Positions 22,655 to 30,874 are shown, counted from the stretch's first letter. The stretch is DNA of 35,524 nt from an uncultured Collinsella sp. (GCA_949287065.1 CASEEV010000059.1:1-35524), one strand, 5' to 3'. Numbers and translations are program-made. The notes: generated by a model not told the origin, from the sequence alone.

Positions 22655-25177
22655 ATGCGCTTTGACGAGAACCACCAGCCGTACCGCGAGGTGCCCGGCG
22701 ACCTGATCGTTGCCGATCCCGATCTTGTCGCCGTCATCGCAGGAGAGCGGCACCTGCTCTTTGACGGCGCGATGGGAACGATGCTCCAGCGTGCCGGACT
22801 TGCTGCCGGGGAGCTGCCCGAGCTGCTGTGCCTTTCGGACCCCGGGACGGTTACGGCGATCCATCGGGCCTACGTAGAGGCGGGGGCGGAGGTCGTCACG
22901 GCAAACACATTCGGTGCCAACGCGCGCAAGCTCGGTGACGCCGCGTCGGTCGACAAGGTGTTCAAAGCCGCCATAGCGTGCGCGCGGGCGGCGGGCCCCC
23001 GGTGGGTTGCAGCCGACATCGGGCCCTTGGGAGCGCTGCTGCGCCCGCTCGGCACGCTCTCGTTCGACGAGGCGTACGACCTGTTTGCCGAAGAGGTCCG
23101 GGCGGCGGAGCGCCACGGCGCTGACCTTGTTCTCATCGAGACCATGGCCGACCTGCTCGAGGCAAAGGCGGCGGTGCTCGCGGCAAAGGAGTGCACGCGC
23201 CTGCCGATCTTTGCCACGATGACGTTCGGCGAAGACGGGCGGACGTTTTTGGGGACCACGCCCGAGGCGGCGGCCATTACTCTGTCCGCGCTCGGCGCCG
23301 AGGTCGTGGGCATCAACTGCTCCCTGGGGCCTGCGGACGTCGCGCCCTTTGCCGAGCGCATGCTCAAGGTTTGCCCCGCCCCCGTTATGGTGCAGGCAAA
23401 CGCCGGGCTGCCGCGCGACGAGGGCGGTGCTACCGTATACGACATAGCCGCCGAGCCGTACGCCGACGCTGTGGAGAAGATGATCGAGCGCGGTGTGGCG
23501 GTGGTCGGAGGCTGCTGCGGCACCGATCCGTCCTACATCTTTGCGCTGCGCGGCAAGATCGCCGGCCGCACGCCGCTGGCGCGCACGGTTGCTCCGCGTT
23601 TTGCCGTGACGAGCGCCCAGAACGCGGTCGTGCTGCCCGCAGGGTCGCGCGACGTCGCCGTGATCGGCGAGCGCATCAACCCGACGGGCAAGCCGCGGCT
23701 GAAGGACGCGCTGCGGTCGGGCGATATGGACTACGTGCTCGGCCAGGCTATCGAGCAGGCCGAGCAGGGCGCCGACCTTCTCGACGTGAACCTCGGTTTG
23801 CCCGAGATCGACGAGCCGGCGCTCATCGCCCGCGCCGTCGAGACCATTCAGGGGGCGTGCCCCTTGCCGCTGGTGATCGACTCCTCCGATCTCGAGGCGG
23901 TAGAGGCGGGCGTGCGCGCCTATGCCGGAAAGCCCATGGTCAACTCGGTCAACGCGAAGGACGAGAGCCTCTCCTCCGTGCTTCCGCTGGTGCGGCATTA
24001 CGGCTGCGCCGTGGTGGGGCTCACCCTTGACGAGCGGGGCATACCTACCACCGCCGAGGAGCGCTTTGCCTTGGCCGAGAAAATCGTGCGCGCTGCGGAG
24101 GCGGCGGGCATTCCTCGGGAGGATGTTGCGATCGACTGCCTCGTGATGACGGCGTCTACCAACCAGGCCCAGGTCGTGGAAATACTCCGCGCGGTCTCGA
24201 TGGTCAAGGAGCGGCTCGGCGTGCGCACGGTGCTCGGCGTCTCAAACGTGAGCTTCGGGCTGCCGCAGCGCCCCGTGCTCAACGCGACGTTTTTGGCAGC
24301 CGCCTTCGGCGCTGGTCTCGATTTGCCGATTCTGAACCCTGCCTCGCCCCGGTACCGTGACGCGGTTGCCGCATGGCGCGTGCTCAACGCGCAGGACGCC
24401 GAGTCGCGGCAGTTCATCGAGCGCTACGCGTCGTGGCAGGACCCGTACGAGACGCCGCGCGCCGCCGAGAGCACGGGCGGCAAAGAGGTTCGACGTGCGA
24501 CGGACGCCGCAGGGCGTAGCAGCGCTGACGATCCCTTTGATGTACGCGCCCTGGTGATTTCGGGGCGTAGGGGAGAAGTACCCGCGGCGGTGGAGGCGGC
24601 GCTCGACGAGGCCGAGGACCCGCTCGACGTTATGAACGGGATGCTGATTCCCGCCCTCGACGAGGTGGGCGACCGCTTTGAGGCGGGGACGTTCTTCCTG
24701 CCGCAGCTCATGGCTTCGGCCGAGGCCGCGAAGGTTGGCTTTGACCTGGTGAAGGGGCGCCTGCGCGCGCAAGCAGACGGCCAAGATGGGGCGGGTGCCG
24801 TAAAGGGCGTCCTGTGCCTGGCGACGGTCAAGGGAGACATTCACGATATCGGCAAGAACATCGTCAAAATGCTGCTCGAGAACTACGGGTACCGCATCTA
24901 CGACCTGGGCCGAGACGTGGCGCCCGAGGAGGTCTTGCGCTGTGTGCGCGAGCACGGTGTTCGCTTGGTGGGCCTCTCGGCGCTCATGACGACCACGGTG
25001 CCCGCCATGCGCGACACAATTGACCTCCTGCGCCGCGAGGCGCCCGAAACCAAGGTCTTTGTGGGCGGCGCCGTGCTCACCCAGGAGTACGCAGACCAGA
25101 TAGGCGCCGACGCCTACGCAAAGGACGCAGCCGCCGCCGCGCGCATTGCCGAGAGGTACCTCGGCGAGCGCGCTTAG
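22655..25177 (+). CDS. metH: Cobalamin-dependent methionine synthase lacking the activation domain
   Basis: This 840-residue enzyme transfers the methyl group of 5-methyl-THF to homocysteine through cobalamin. The homocysteine-binding barrel has its zinc cysteines C222, C287 and C288 (NCS and GGCCG). A pterin-binding barrel starts at about residue 355 with GERINPTGKPRLKDAL. The helical cap and B12-binding domain follow, with GDIHDIG around the axial ligand His730. E. coli MetH is about 1227 residues; the missing part is the AdoMet activation domain, supplied by the gene just upstream. The ATG at 22655 follows GAGAGG (22641-22646). Its stop overlaps the stop of the convergent amrS gene (25174-25177). 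No cobalamin riboswitch was seen upstream of the operon. Confidence 0.96.
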   Translation: MRFDENHQPYREVPGDLIVADPDLVAVIAGERHLLFDGAMGTMLQRAGLAAGELPELLCLSDPGTVTAIHRAYVEAGAEVVTANTFGANARKLGDAASVDKVFKAAIACARAAGPRWVAADIGPLGALLRPLGTLSFDEAYDLFAEEVRAAERHGADLVLIETMADLLEAKAAVLAAKECTRLPIFATMTFGEDGRTFLGTTPEAAAITLSALGAEVVGINCSLGPADVAPFAERMLKVCPAPVMVQANAGLPRDEGGATVYDIAAEPYADAVEKMIERGVAVVGGCCGTDPSYIFALRGKIAGRTPLARTVAPRFAVTSAQNAVVLPAGSRDVAVIGERINPTGKPRLKDALRSGDMDYVLGQAIEQAEQGADLLDVNLGLPEIDEPALIARAVETIQGACPLPLVIDSSDLEAVEAGVRAYAGKPMVNSVNAKDESLSSVLPLVRHYGCAVVGLTLDERGIPTTAEERFALAEKIVRAAEAAGIPREDVAIDCLVMTASTNQAQVVEILRAVSMVKERLGVRTVLGVSNVSFGLPQRPVLNATFLAAAFGAGLDLPILNPASPRYRDAVAAWRVLNAQDAESRQFIERYASWQDPYETPRAAESTGGKEVRRATDAAGRSSADDPFDVRALVISGRRGEVPAAVEAALDEAEDPLDVMNGMLIPALDEVGDRFEAGTFFLPQLMASAEAAKVGFDLVKGRLRAQADGQDGAGAVKGVLCLATVKGDIHDIGKNIVKMLLENYGYRIYDLGRDVAPEEVLRCVREHGVRLVGLSALMTTTVPAMRDTIDLLRREAPETKVFVGGAVLTQEYADQIGADAYAKDAAAAARIAERYLGERA

Positions 25178-26160
25178 CAGTTGCCCACGTGCACGTAGCT
25201 GAGGTGGCGTCGCGCTACCTCAGCGAGCTCGTAAACCGTGGAGACGGGCGTGGGGCCGCGATCGCTAAGACGCCAGCGCGGGAAGAACCGCGTGACATGA
25301 TAGGTGGGCTCTGCGTCGCCTCGGGTACCTTCCGCTCCCGGGGCGGCGAGCTTCGCCCACCGCGCGGGAGGATCCTCTCGGTAGGGGATGCTCGAGAGCC
25401 AGCGCGCCGCCGCGTCGATCTCGGCGGCATCGTCGTTGAGGCCAGGCACGACGAGGGTGGTCACCTCGAGGTGGCATCCGGGGCAGGCGGCGAGAAGCTC
25501 GATCGTGCGCTTGACGCACGCGAGGGCGCGAGCGCCCAAGGCTTCCTGTGCCGCGCCTTCGCCTTGGGGCGACGAGGGATTGCCCGTGAGGCACATGGCG
25601 TAAAACGCAGGGGAGAACGCTTTGAGGTCGATGTTCGCCGCGTCGATATGCGGGGCGAGCTCCCGGATCACGGACTCGTTTGCAAGGCCGTTTGACACGA
25701 GCACGGCGGCGAGCCCCGCCTCGTGGGCGAGCTGCGCACAGTCGCGCACGTACTCCCAGCCCACGAGTGGCTCGTTATAGGTGAAGGCAATGCCCGCAAC
25801 GTCGGGGTCGTGTGCGCGCAGGTCTGCGGCAGTGCGGACGAGCTCGTCGGGGGCGATGCGGCGCCAGGGGATGTCGCCGGCATGAGCCTGCGCGATCTCA
25901 TGGTTCTGGCAGAAGGGGCAGCGCAGGTTGCAGCCGTAGCTTCCGACGGAGAGAACGAACCTGCCGGGCAGGAAGCGAGCGAGCGGCTTTTTCTCCACGG
26001 GGTCGAGCGCAAGCGACGTGATGCGTGCGTAGTTCTCGGCAACAACGGCGCCAGCCTCGTTGCGGCGGGCTCGACATGCTCCGTGCCCGCCGGGCTCTAT
26101 GCGGCAGCGGCGCGGGCACGCGGAGCACACGGCCCGTGCGCTGGGCGCGGCCGCGCCCAT
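25174..26160 (-). CDS. amrS: AmmeMemoRadiSam system radical SAM enzyme
   Basis: This 328-residue protein has the radical SAM cluster motif CNLRCPFC (C77, C81, C84), which binds a 4Fe-4S cluster and AdoMet. Extra N-terminal cysteines (C12, C15, C19, C29) are typical of this family. FTYNEPLVGWEYV and DAANIDLKAFSPAFY are also conserved in AmrS. The family is related to pyruvate formate-lyase activating enzymes, but its own substrate is not established. The ATG at 26160 shares one base with the stop of the upstream amrB-amrA fusion (TGATG), so the two are translationally coupled. A longer open frame upstream (to 26451) lies antisense-like in the fusion gene and has no family similarity. Confidence 0.93.
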   Translation of the reverse strand: MGAAAPSARAVCSACPRRCRIEPGGHGACRARRNEAGAVVAENYARITSLALDPVEKKPLARFLPGRFVLSVGSYGCNLRCPFCQNHEIAQAHAGDIPWRRIAPDELVRTAADLRAHDPDVAGIAFTYNEPLVGWEYVRDCAQLAHEAGLAAVLVSNGLANESVIRELAPHIDAANIDLKAFSPAFYAMCLTGNPSSPQGEGAAQEALGARALACVKRTIELLAACPGCHLEVTTLVVPGLNDDAAEIDAAARWLSSIPYREDPPARWAKLAAPGAEGTRGDAEPTYHVTRFFPRWRLSDRGPTPVSTVYELAEVARRHLSYVHVGNC

Positions 26161-27632
26161 CAGAGGTGCCTCGTAACGGTGAAGCGCTCCAGGGCTGCCT
26201 CGTCTTCCTCGAGGTCGATGCCACCCTTGCGCGCGGCGATGCCGAGCTGCTCCTCCGCCGTGTCCACGCCGTCGAGGTCGGGGAGCAAAAGGCCGCGGCG
26301 TCCGTCCGCGGTGCTCACGATGACTCCGTAGCGCTTTGGATCGAGGCTCGCGGGGCCCGGTATGCGTTCTGGTTCGGACAGAACGTCGACGTCGTACACG
26401 AGCTCGTCGAGCTCGTCTTCTCGAACGGCGGGAAAGCGCGGGTCGCGGCATCCGGCGCTCACGGCGTTAGCGCAGATCTCCGCCGCGAGCGAGTCCCTCA
26501 CGGGCGCGATGGTGCCGATGCACCCACGCAGCTGTCCGTTGATTTTGAGCGACACGAACGCTCCGGCGCGCGTGGAGAAGAGTTCGACCGGCAGCGCCGC
26601 CGCAAGGTCGCGCGGAAGATCGTTTGCCGGATCGGTTTGCACGTGGTCGCGCACGTAGCGCTCGAGCGAGAAGCGCGCAAGCTTTACCCAGGGGCTCTCA
26701 GCGCCGCGGCGACGCTTTTGGTCTGCCTGGTGCCAGGAGACGTACTGTTCGCCGAAAGCGCGACCGTTGTCCGAGTCCACAGGCCCTGTTGGCGTGAAGG
26801 CGGCCACGCCGTAGCCGACGCCAAACGGTCCTTCGTAGCTCAGGAGCTCTGGCTTTACCGGTGTGCGGTCAAGCGCGCCCGCCATGATCTGAAACGACCT
26901 CAGGCCGCACTCTGCCGCGCGCTCGCAAAGCCCGGGGTCTGCGCGAAGGAGCTCGAGAAAGTCCCCGGTCTTGAAGGCGCGGCATGCGAGTTTGTCGAAC
27001 TCGGGACCCTCAGGGGCGTAGCCGTAGGGCCCGCTTTCCGAAAGCTTGTGAGAGAGATCCCCTGATGCGACGTAGACGATGCGCCGCCCGAGCAGATCGG
27101 AGACCTTGCGCACAAGGGTGCCAAAGCGGTAGTTGACGTCTGGTGCGAGCCCTGCGATGCCGAGGCGGACGATGCGGTAGGGGAGCTCCGGAAGAGCCCG
27201 TCCGCCCTTGCCTCCGCGCGGCTCGAGCCTGTCGTGCGCGCACTGTACGAAGTGCAGGGGAACGAGAACGCCCCAGTCGAGGTCGGCTTCGCGCTGCCCC
27301 GACGTTCCCGCGGGAATGCCCTCCGCCTCGGCGCAGCGGGCGAGCTCGGAGGCAAGCTCGGCATCAAAGCGCACGGCGCTGCCTTCGTCGGGTGCTCCAA
27401 ACGAGGCGAATGATCCGACAGCCTTGTCGCCTGGGGCGATGTGCAGGTAGTCGAGATAGTAGGCGGTGTGAGGGCTCGATATGACGATGGTGTCGGGATC
27501 GAGCTCGATGATGCGGCGGCCGACCTCCTGGTAGGCCTCTATCGTGGCGTCGATCTCGCGTTCCCTGCCGTGTCCGACGGCGGGAACGATGAGGGGCGGG
27601 TGCGGAACGGCAAACGCCGCAAGTACAGACAT
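26160..27632 (-). CDS. amrB-amrA: AmmeMemoRadiSam fusion protein: MEMO (AmrB) plus AMMECR1 (AmrA)
   Basis: The product has 490 residues and two domains. Residues 1 to ~282 are a MEMO-type fold related to class III extradiol dioxygenases. Its possible metal-site residues lie in VPHPPLIVP, SPHTAYYLDYLHIA and GDLSHKL. Residues ~312 to 490 are an AMMECR1 domain with its signature LRGCIGTI at 368-375. A charged linker (QADQKRRRG) joins them. In many genomes these are separate genes beside the radical SAM gene; here they are one chain, followed directly by amrS. The molecular function of the system is unknown, though human MEMO1 has been linked to metal binding. The ATG at 27632 has a clear AGGAGG upstream. 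It is divergent from the recombinase gene. Confidence 0.94.
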   Translation of the reverse strand: MSVLAAFAVPHPPLIVPAVGHGREREIDATIEAYQEVGRRIIELDPDTIVISSPHTAYYLDYLHIAPGDKAVGSFASFGAPDEGSAVRFDAELASELARCAEAEGIPAGTSGQREADLDWGVLVPLHFVQCAHDRLEPRGGKGGRALPELPYRIVRLGIAGLAPDVNYRFGTLVRKVSDLLGRRIVYVASGDLSHKLSESGPYGYAPEGPEFDKLACRAFKTGDFLELLRADPGLCERAAECGLRSFQIMAGALDRTPVKPELLSYEGPFGVGYGVAAFTPTGPVDSDNGRAFGEQYVSWHQADQKRRRGAESPWVKLARFSLERYVRDHVQTDPANDLPRDLAAALPVELFSTRAGAFVSLKINGQLRGCIGTIAPVRDSLAAEICANAVSAGCRDPRFPAVREDELDELVYDVDVLSEPERIPGPASLDPKRYGVIVSTADGRRGLLLPDLDGVDTAEEQLGIAARKGGIDLEEDEAALERFTVTRHL

Positions 27633-27777
27633 GGTGGCCTCCTATCGGAGCTCCCGCGCCCGTGGATCCGAGCGCGGAAGTGCTCTTACCTAACTATTCC
27701 CGCCTTCGGCCGGAGCAGCGCGTTGTATCTGTTGGAAGGTCTCTCTTTTTTATGTAGGTGTCCGCACCACAGAATAT

Positions 27778-27791
27778 CGTACAAATGTTCG
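27778..27791 (+). promoter_or_regulatory. LexA (SOS) box-like site before the recombinase
   Basis: CGTACAAATGTTCG differs from the Gram-positive/actinobacterial LexA consensus CGAACRNRYGTTYC only by T for A in the left arm and the last base. It lies 38 bases before the recombinase start. This is a by-eye match; no lexA gene is in the window. Confidence 0.4.
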
Positions 27792-27800
27792 TATATACGA
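27789..27800. repeat. Perfect 12-base palindrome, possible operator or recombination site
   Basis: TCGTATATACGA is fully self-complementary and overlaps the right end of the SOS-like site. It contains TATATA (27792-27797), which could serve as a -10 box. Since the gene just downstream encodes a serine recombinase, it might also be part of a crossover site. Confidence 0.4.
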
Positions 27801-27828
27801 CGCAGCGAGAAGCCGCAAAGAGGTGGGA

Positions 27829-28698
27829 ATGGTGACGACGTTTGGCTATGCGCGCGTTTCCACGCGCGACCAAAACGTAAACCGGCAGCTCGACGCGTTG
27901 CGCGCGTTTCCTGTTGCCGAGGAGAACATCTATGTCGACCGCTTTACGGGCGCTACGTTCGAGCGTCCGGAGTGGCAGCGCATGGTAAGCAATCTCGCCT
28001 GTGGCGACCTTCTTGTGGTGGCGAGCATCGATCGGCTGGGGAGAAGCTACGCCGACATTCTCGACCAGTGGCGCCATCTCACGCGTGATATCGGCGCCGA
28101 CATCACGGTTCTCGACATGCCCCTGCTCGATACGCGGCCCGCTCGCGGGGCCGTGCCCGGGGTCACGGGCGCGCTTATATCCGACATCGTTTTGCAGCTG
28201 CTGAGCTACGTGGCGCAGGTTGAGCGCGAGGGCATACGGCGGCGGCAGGCGGAAGGCATAGCGGCGGCTAAGGCGCGCGGCGCGCGGTTTGGCAGGCCGG
28301 CAAAGCCTCGTCCGCCGTGCTACCCAGACGAGCGCGCGCAGTTCGAGCGGGGCGAGGTCAGCTCGGCGCGTGCGGCGCGCGCGTGCGGCGTGTGCCGCTC
28401 AACGTTTTGGAAGTGGGTGCGTGCCGACCGCCTCAAAGAGGCCCTGGGCGAGCAGGACGCGTGCCTCAGGCTTCCGCTCGTGGCGAGGCGCCCGCTCAGC
28501 GGCGGTTCCATTCTCAAGCGGCGAAGAGCCGTTCGGCCGGTTGGGCGGCATCGTGCGCCGCGCGGTATGCCACAATACGCTTGTACACGGCTCGCACGGG
28601 GCAAGGGAAAGGACGCAGCATGGCAGATTCGACGATTACCAAGATCGCTCGCGGAGCGTTTTCGGCGCAGGTTGACGCACAGGGCGCGCAGCTCATGA
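27829..28698 (+). CDS. Serine recombinase (resolvase family) with long C-terminal tail
   Basis: This is a 289-residue site-specific recombinase. The N-terminal catalytic domain has the nucleophile Ser11 in YARVSTRDQN and the conserved SIDRLGRSYADI (Arg69, Arg72). A long helix follows (VEREGIRRRQAEGIAAAKARG), then GRPAKP and a helix-turn-helix (SSARAARACGVCRSTFWKWV, about 178-197). A typical small resolvase would end near residue 208. Here the frame continues 81 more residues, Arg-rich and without recognisable structure, and overlaps the next gene by 79 bases. The tail may be translated noise from an absent stop codon. The ATG at 27829 has AGAGGTGG upstream; a GTG two codons earlier is possible. 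No transposon ends were seen nearby. SOS control is possible. Confidence 0.82.
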   Translation: MVTTFGYARVSTRDQNVNRQLDALRAFPVAEENIYVDRFTGATFERPEWQRMVSNLACGDLLVVASIDRLGRSYADILDQWRHLTRDIGADITVLDMPLLDTRPARGAVPGVTGALISDIVLQLLSYVAQVEREGIRRRQAEGIAAAKARGARFGRPAKPRPPCYPDERAQFERGEVSSARAARACGVCRSTFWKWVRADRLKEALGEQDACLRLPLVARRPLSGGSILKRRRAVRPVGRHRAPRGMPQYACTRLARGKGKDAAWQIRRLPRSLAERFRRRLTHRARSS

Positions 28699-29507
28699 GC
28701 CTTAATCTCGGCGGCCGCGAGTACCTGTGGCAGCGCGATGCGCGCTGGTGGGCAAAGAGCGCTCCGATTCTGTTCCCCATCGTCGGCTCCCTGCGCAACG
28801 GCGAGGCGTCCACGGCCCAGGGGCCCGCGCGCATGGGGCGCCACGGCCTGGCGCGCAACTATCGCCACGAGGTCGTATCGGCAACGGATGAGGCGGTTTC
28901 GTACCGCCTGGCGTCTACGCCCGAGACGCGCGAGCAGTTTCCGTTCGACTTCATGCTCGAGATGACCTACCGCATCGTCGGCGACGCCTCACTCGAGCAG
29001 GTGTACAAGGTCACCAACACCGGGTCGGTGCCCCTGCCCTTTACCGAGGGCGGTCACCCGGCGTTTAACGTGCCGCTGCCCGGCACCGACGAGCGCTTCG
29101 AGGACTACGAGGTCCGCTTTGGGGAGCCGTGGACGCCCGTCTGCCCGCTGGTGACGCCCTCAGGGCTCATGGACTACAGCCAGGCTCGCACGCCGTTTGA
29201 GAACAGCGACCGCATGCCGCTCTCGCGCGATGCCTTCACCCAGGACGCATGGGTGTTCCAGAACGTTCCCGGCAGCACCGCCGAGCTGGTCGGCACAAAG
29301 AGCGGGCACGGTATCCGCTGCGACTTTGAGGGCTTTACCTCGCTGGGCGTTTGGTCGTTCGGCGACGCGCCCTTCGCGGCGCTCGAGCCGTGGCTCGGCC
29401 ATGCAACGGCAACCGACGAGGACGACGTGTTCGAGCACAAGCGCGACACGGTGCTTCTCGCCCCCGGCGCCGTTGACGAGCGCTCCTTCACGCTGACGGT
29501 GTTCTAG
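28620..29507 (+). CDS. Aldose 1-epimerase family protein (LacX-like)
   Basis: This 295-residue protein is a cytoplasmic sugar mutarotase-like enzyme. The fold's catalytic pieces are visible: HGLAR near residue 74, GGHPAFNVPL with His146, and a Glu in ALEPWLGHAT near the C-terminus. The sequence resembles the LacX-like branch more than classical GalM, so the substrate could be a sugar phosphate or other hexose. The ATG at 28620 (MADSTITK) with AAAGGA (28608-28613) was chosen because the family's N-terminus begins there; the frame is open 303 bases further upstream. It overlaps the tail of the recombinase frame. No sugar operon is nearby. A hairpin (TGTGGC 29517-29522 with GCCACA 29556-29561) lies after the stop and may reduce read-through into rplJ. 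Confidence 0.85.
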   Translation: MADSTITKIARGAFSAQVDAQGAQLMSLNLGGREYLWQRDARWWAKSAPILFPIVGSLRNGEASTAQGPARMGRHGLARNYRHEVVSATDEAVSYRLASTPETREQFPFDFMLEMTYRIVGDASLEQVYKVTNTGSVPLPFTEGGHPAFNVPLPGTDERFEDYEVRFGEPWTPVCPLVTPSGLMDYSQARTPFENSDRMPLSRDAFTQDAWVFQNVPGSTAELVGTKSGHGIRCDFEGFTSLGVWSFGDAPFAALEPWLGHATATDEDDVFEHKRDTVLLAPGAVDERSFTLTVF

Positions 29508-29569
29508 CCTTCGGTTTGTGGCGCGTTTATGGTGCGCTTCGCGCTCGCACGGCGAGCCACATGTTTTGC

Positions 29570-29598
29570 TTGACGGCTCGGCGGCGGCTTGGCACAAT
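29570..29598 (+). promoter_or_regulatory. Promoter of the rplJ-rplL operon
   Basis: TTGACG (29570-29575) and CACAAT (29593-29598) are separated by an ideal 17 bases. Transcription would start near 29605, giving a leader of about 240 bases that contains the L10 element and a terminator. Confidence 0.7.
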
Positions 29599-29605
29599 AC
29601 CTGAG

Positions 29606-29735
29606 TGGCCGAAAGGCCATTGTGTTCACGCACAATTCCGCTGCCAGAGACAGCCGGTGCCGCAAGGCTCAAAGGGGTTGCCGCGCTCGCAAGCGTCGCA
29701 AGGCCCGCCTGCCGAGGTGGTCGAGCAGATGCATG
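29606..29735 (+). ncRNA. Ribosomal protein L10 leader
   Basis: The leader of rplJ carries the conserved L10-leader pieces: GACAGCCGGTGCCGCAAGGCTC (about 29649-29670) and, later, CCTGCCGAGGTGG (about 29708-29720). Excess L10 (or the L10-L12 complex) binds such leaders to repress its own operon. In front of the element are two perfect small hairpins, TGGCC-GAAA-GGCCA (29606-29619) and ATTGTG/CACAAT (29619-29636). The terminator at 29746 follows directly, so regulation by premature termination is likely. Confidence 0.85.
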
Positions 29736-29745
29736 GAGTCTTCTC

Positions 29746-29776
29746 GCCCCGTCGCTGGATAGCGGCGGGGCTTTTT
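29746..29776 (+). terminator. Attenuator-like terminator in the rplJ leader
   Basis: An 11-bp GC stem (29746-29756 with 29761-29771, one G-U pair) has a GGAT loop and is followed by TTTTTGCTTTT. It sits between the L10 leader element and the rplJ ribosome binding site, so it would stop transcription before the genes unless regulated. Confidence 0.88.
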
Positions 29777-29843
29777 GCTTTTGCCGAGCCCCGCCCTCTG
29801 AGGTGCGGGTTGTGCCCGGTAAACGCTACGAGGAGGTGTCAAC

Positions 29844-30365
29844 ATGCCCGCACAGTCCAAGTTCGATCAGGTTGCTCAGATCAACGAGCGCATCGATGCG
29901 TCCGCCGGTCTGTTCGTCATCGGCTACTACGGCCTGACGGTCGAGCAGTCTCAGGACCTGCGTCACAAGCTCCGCGAGGTCGGCGCCGAGATGAAGGTTC
30001 TCAAGAACACCCTGGTCAAGATCGCACTCAAGGAGAAGGAGCAGCCTGCGCTCGACGATATCCTCGCCGGCCCGACCGCCTGCATCTTCTTCGAGAAGGA
30101 GCCCGTCGAGGCCGCCAAGGTGCTGAAGGACTTCGCCAACGCGACGAAGGACGTCATCGCCATCAAGGGTGGTATCTCGGAGGGTAAGGCTGTTACTGCC
30201 GAGCAGGTTCAGGCCATCGCCGATCTGCCCACGCGCGACCAGCTGCTCTCTATGGTGCTTCAGGCCGCTCTCGGTCCTGCCACCGGTGCCGTTCGCGTTA
30301 TCAACGGCCCGATCCAGGGTCTCATCAACGTCCTGGACGCCATCAAGGACCAGAAGGCCGCCTAA
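29844..30365 (+). CDS. rplJ: Large ribosomal subunit protein uL10
   Basis: This 173-residue protein forms the base of the ribosomal stalk and carries L7/L12 dimers on its C-terminal helix. Typical pieces are the N-terminal start with FVIGYYGLTVEQSQDLRHKLRE, the central LKNTLVKIAL, and NGPIQGLINVLDAIKDQ at the C-terminus. The ATG at 29844 is preceded by a strong AGGAGG (29831-29836). It is followed by rplL after 134 bases. The leader suggests autogenous control by L10. rplK and rplA, often just upstream, are not here. Confidence 0.98.
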   Translation: MPAQSKFDQVAQINERIDASAGLFVIGYYGLTVEQSQDLRHKLREVGAEMKVLKNTLVKIALKEKEQPALDDILAGPTACIFFEKEPVEAAKVLKDFANATKDVIAIKGGISEGKAVTAEQVQAIADLPTRDQLLSMVLQAALGPATGAVRVINGPIQGLINVLDAIKDQKAA

Positions 30366-30499
30366 GCGCCGCCTTCTGCGTTCTTCCGCGCAGCGCTGCT
30401 TTAAGCCGGCGGCCTGCGCGAACTCCGTGCGCTTGCGCGCGGTTGCCTAGATTATTCTGAGCGCGCAGAACGCGCGCCCTACCAAGAAGGAGTTTCACC

Positions 30500-30874
30500 A
30501 TGGCTGTTACCCGTGAAGAGATCATCGAGGCCCTGAAAGAGATGCCCGCTCTCGAGCTTTCCGAGCTCGTTCACGAGCTGGAGGACGTCTTCGGCGTCTC
30601 CGCTTCCGCTCCGGTCGCTGTTGCCGCTGGCCCGGTTGCCGCTGCCGCCGAGGAGGAGGAGAAGACCGAGTTCGACGTCGTCCTCGAGGGCTTCGGCGAC
30701 AACAAGATCGCCGTCATCAAGGTCGTCCGCGAGCTCACCGGCCTGGGCCTGAAGGAGGCCAAGGCTGCCGTCGAGGCCGCTCCTGCTCCCATCCTCGAGG
30801 GTGCCAAGAAGGAGGACGCCGAGGCTGCCAAGGAGAAGCTCGAGGCTGCCGGCGCTGCTGTCTCCCTCAAGTAA
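30500..30874 (+). CDS. rplL: Large ribosomal subunit protein bL12 (L7/L12)
   Basis: This 124-residue acidic stalk protein recruits and stimulates translation factors. An N-terminal dimerisation helix (about 1-35) is joined by an Ala-rich hinge ([13 protein letters not shown]) to the conserved C-terminal domain with [29 protein letters not shown] and the terminal [10 protein letters not shown]. The ATG at 30500 has AAGGAG (30487-30492) seven bases upstream. A small GC hairpin (30461-30475) lies just before it. A strong terminator follows, so rpoB is not co-transcribed through this site. Confidence 0.98.
   Translation: MAVTREEIIEALKEMPALELSELVHELEDVFGVSASAPVAVAAGPVAAAAEEEEKTEFDVVLEGFGDNKIAVIKVVRELTGLGLKEAKAAVEAAPAPILEGAKKEDAEAAKEKLEAAGAAVSLK

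Noticed and set aside
22634..23998. 454-codon minus-strand frame within metH
   Set aside because: It is antisense to the conserved MetH barrels and has no family motifs.
27633..28698. Insertion sequence or transposon around the serine recombinase
   Set aside because: No second transposase gene, terminal inverted repeats or target duplication was found; a stand-alone resolvase-type gene fits better.
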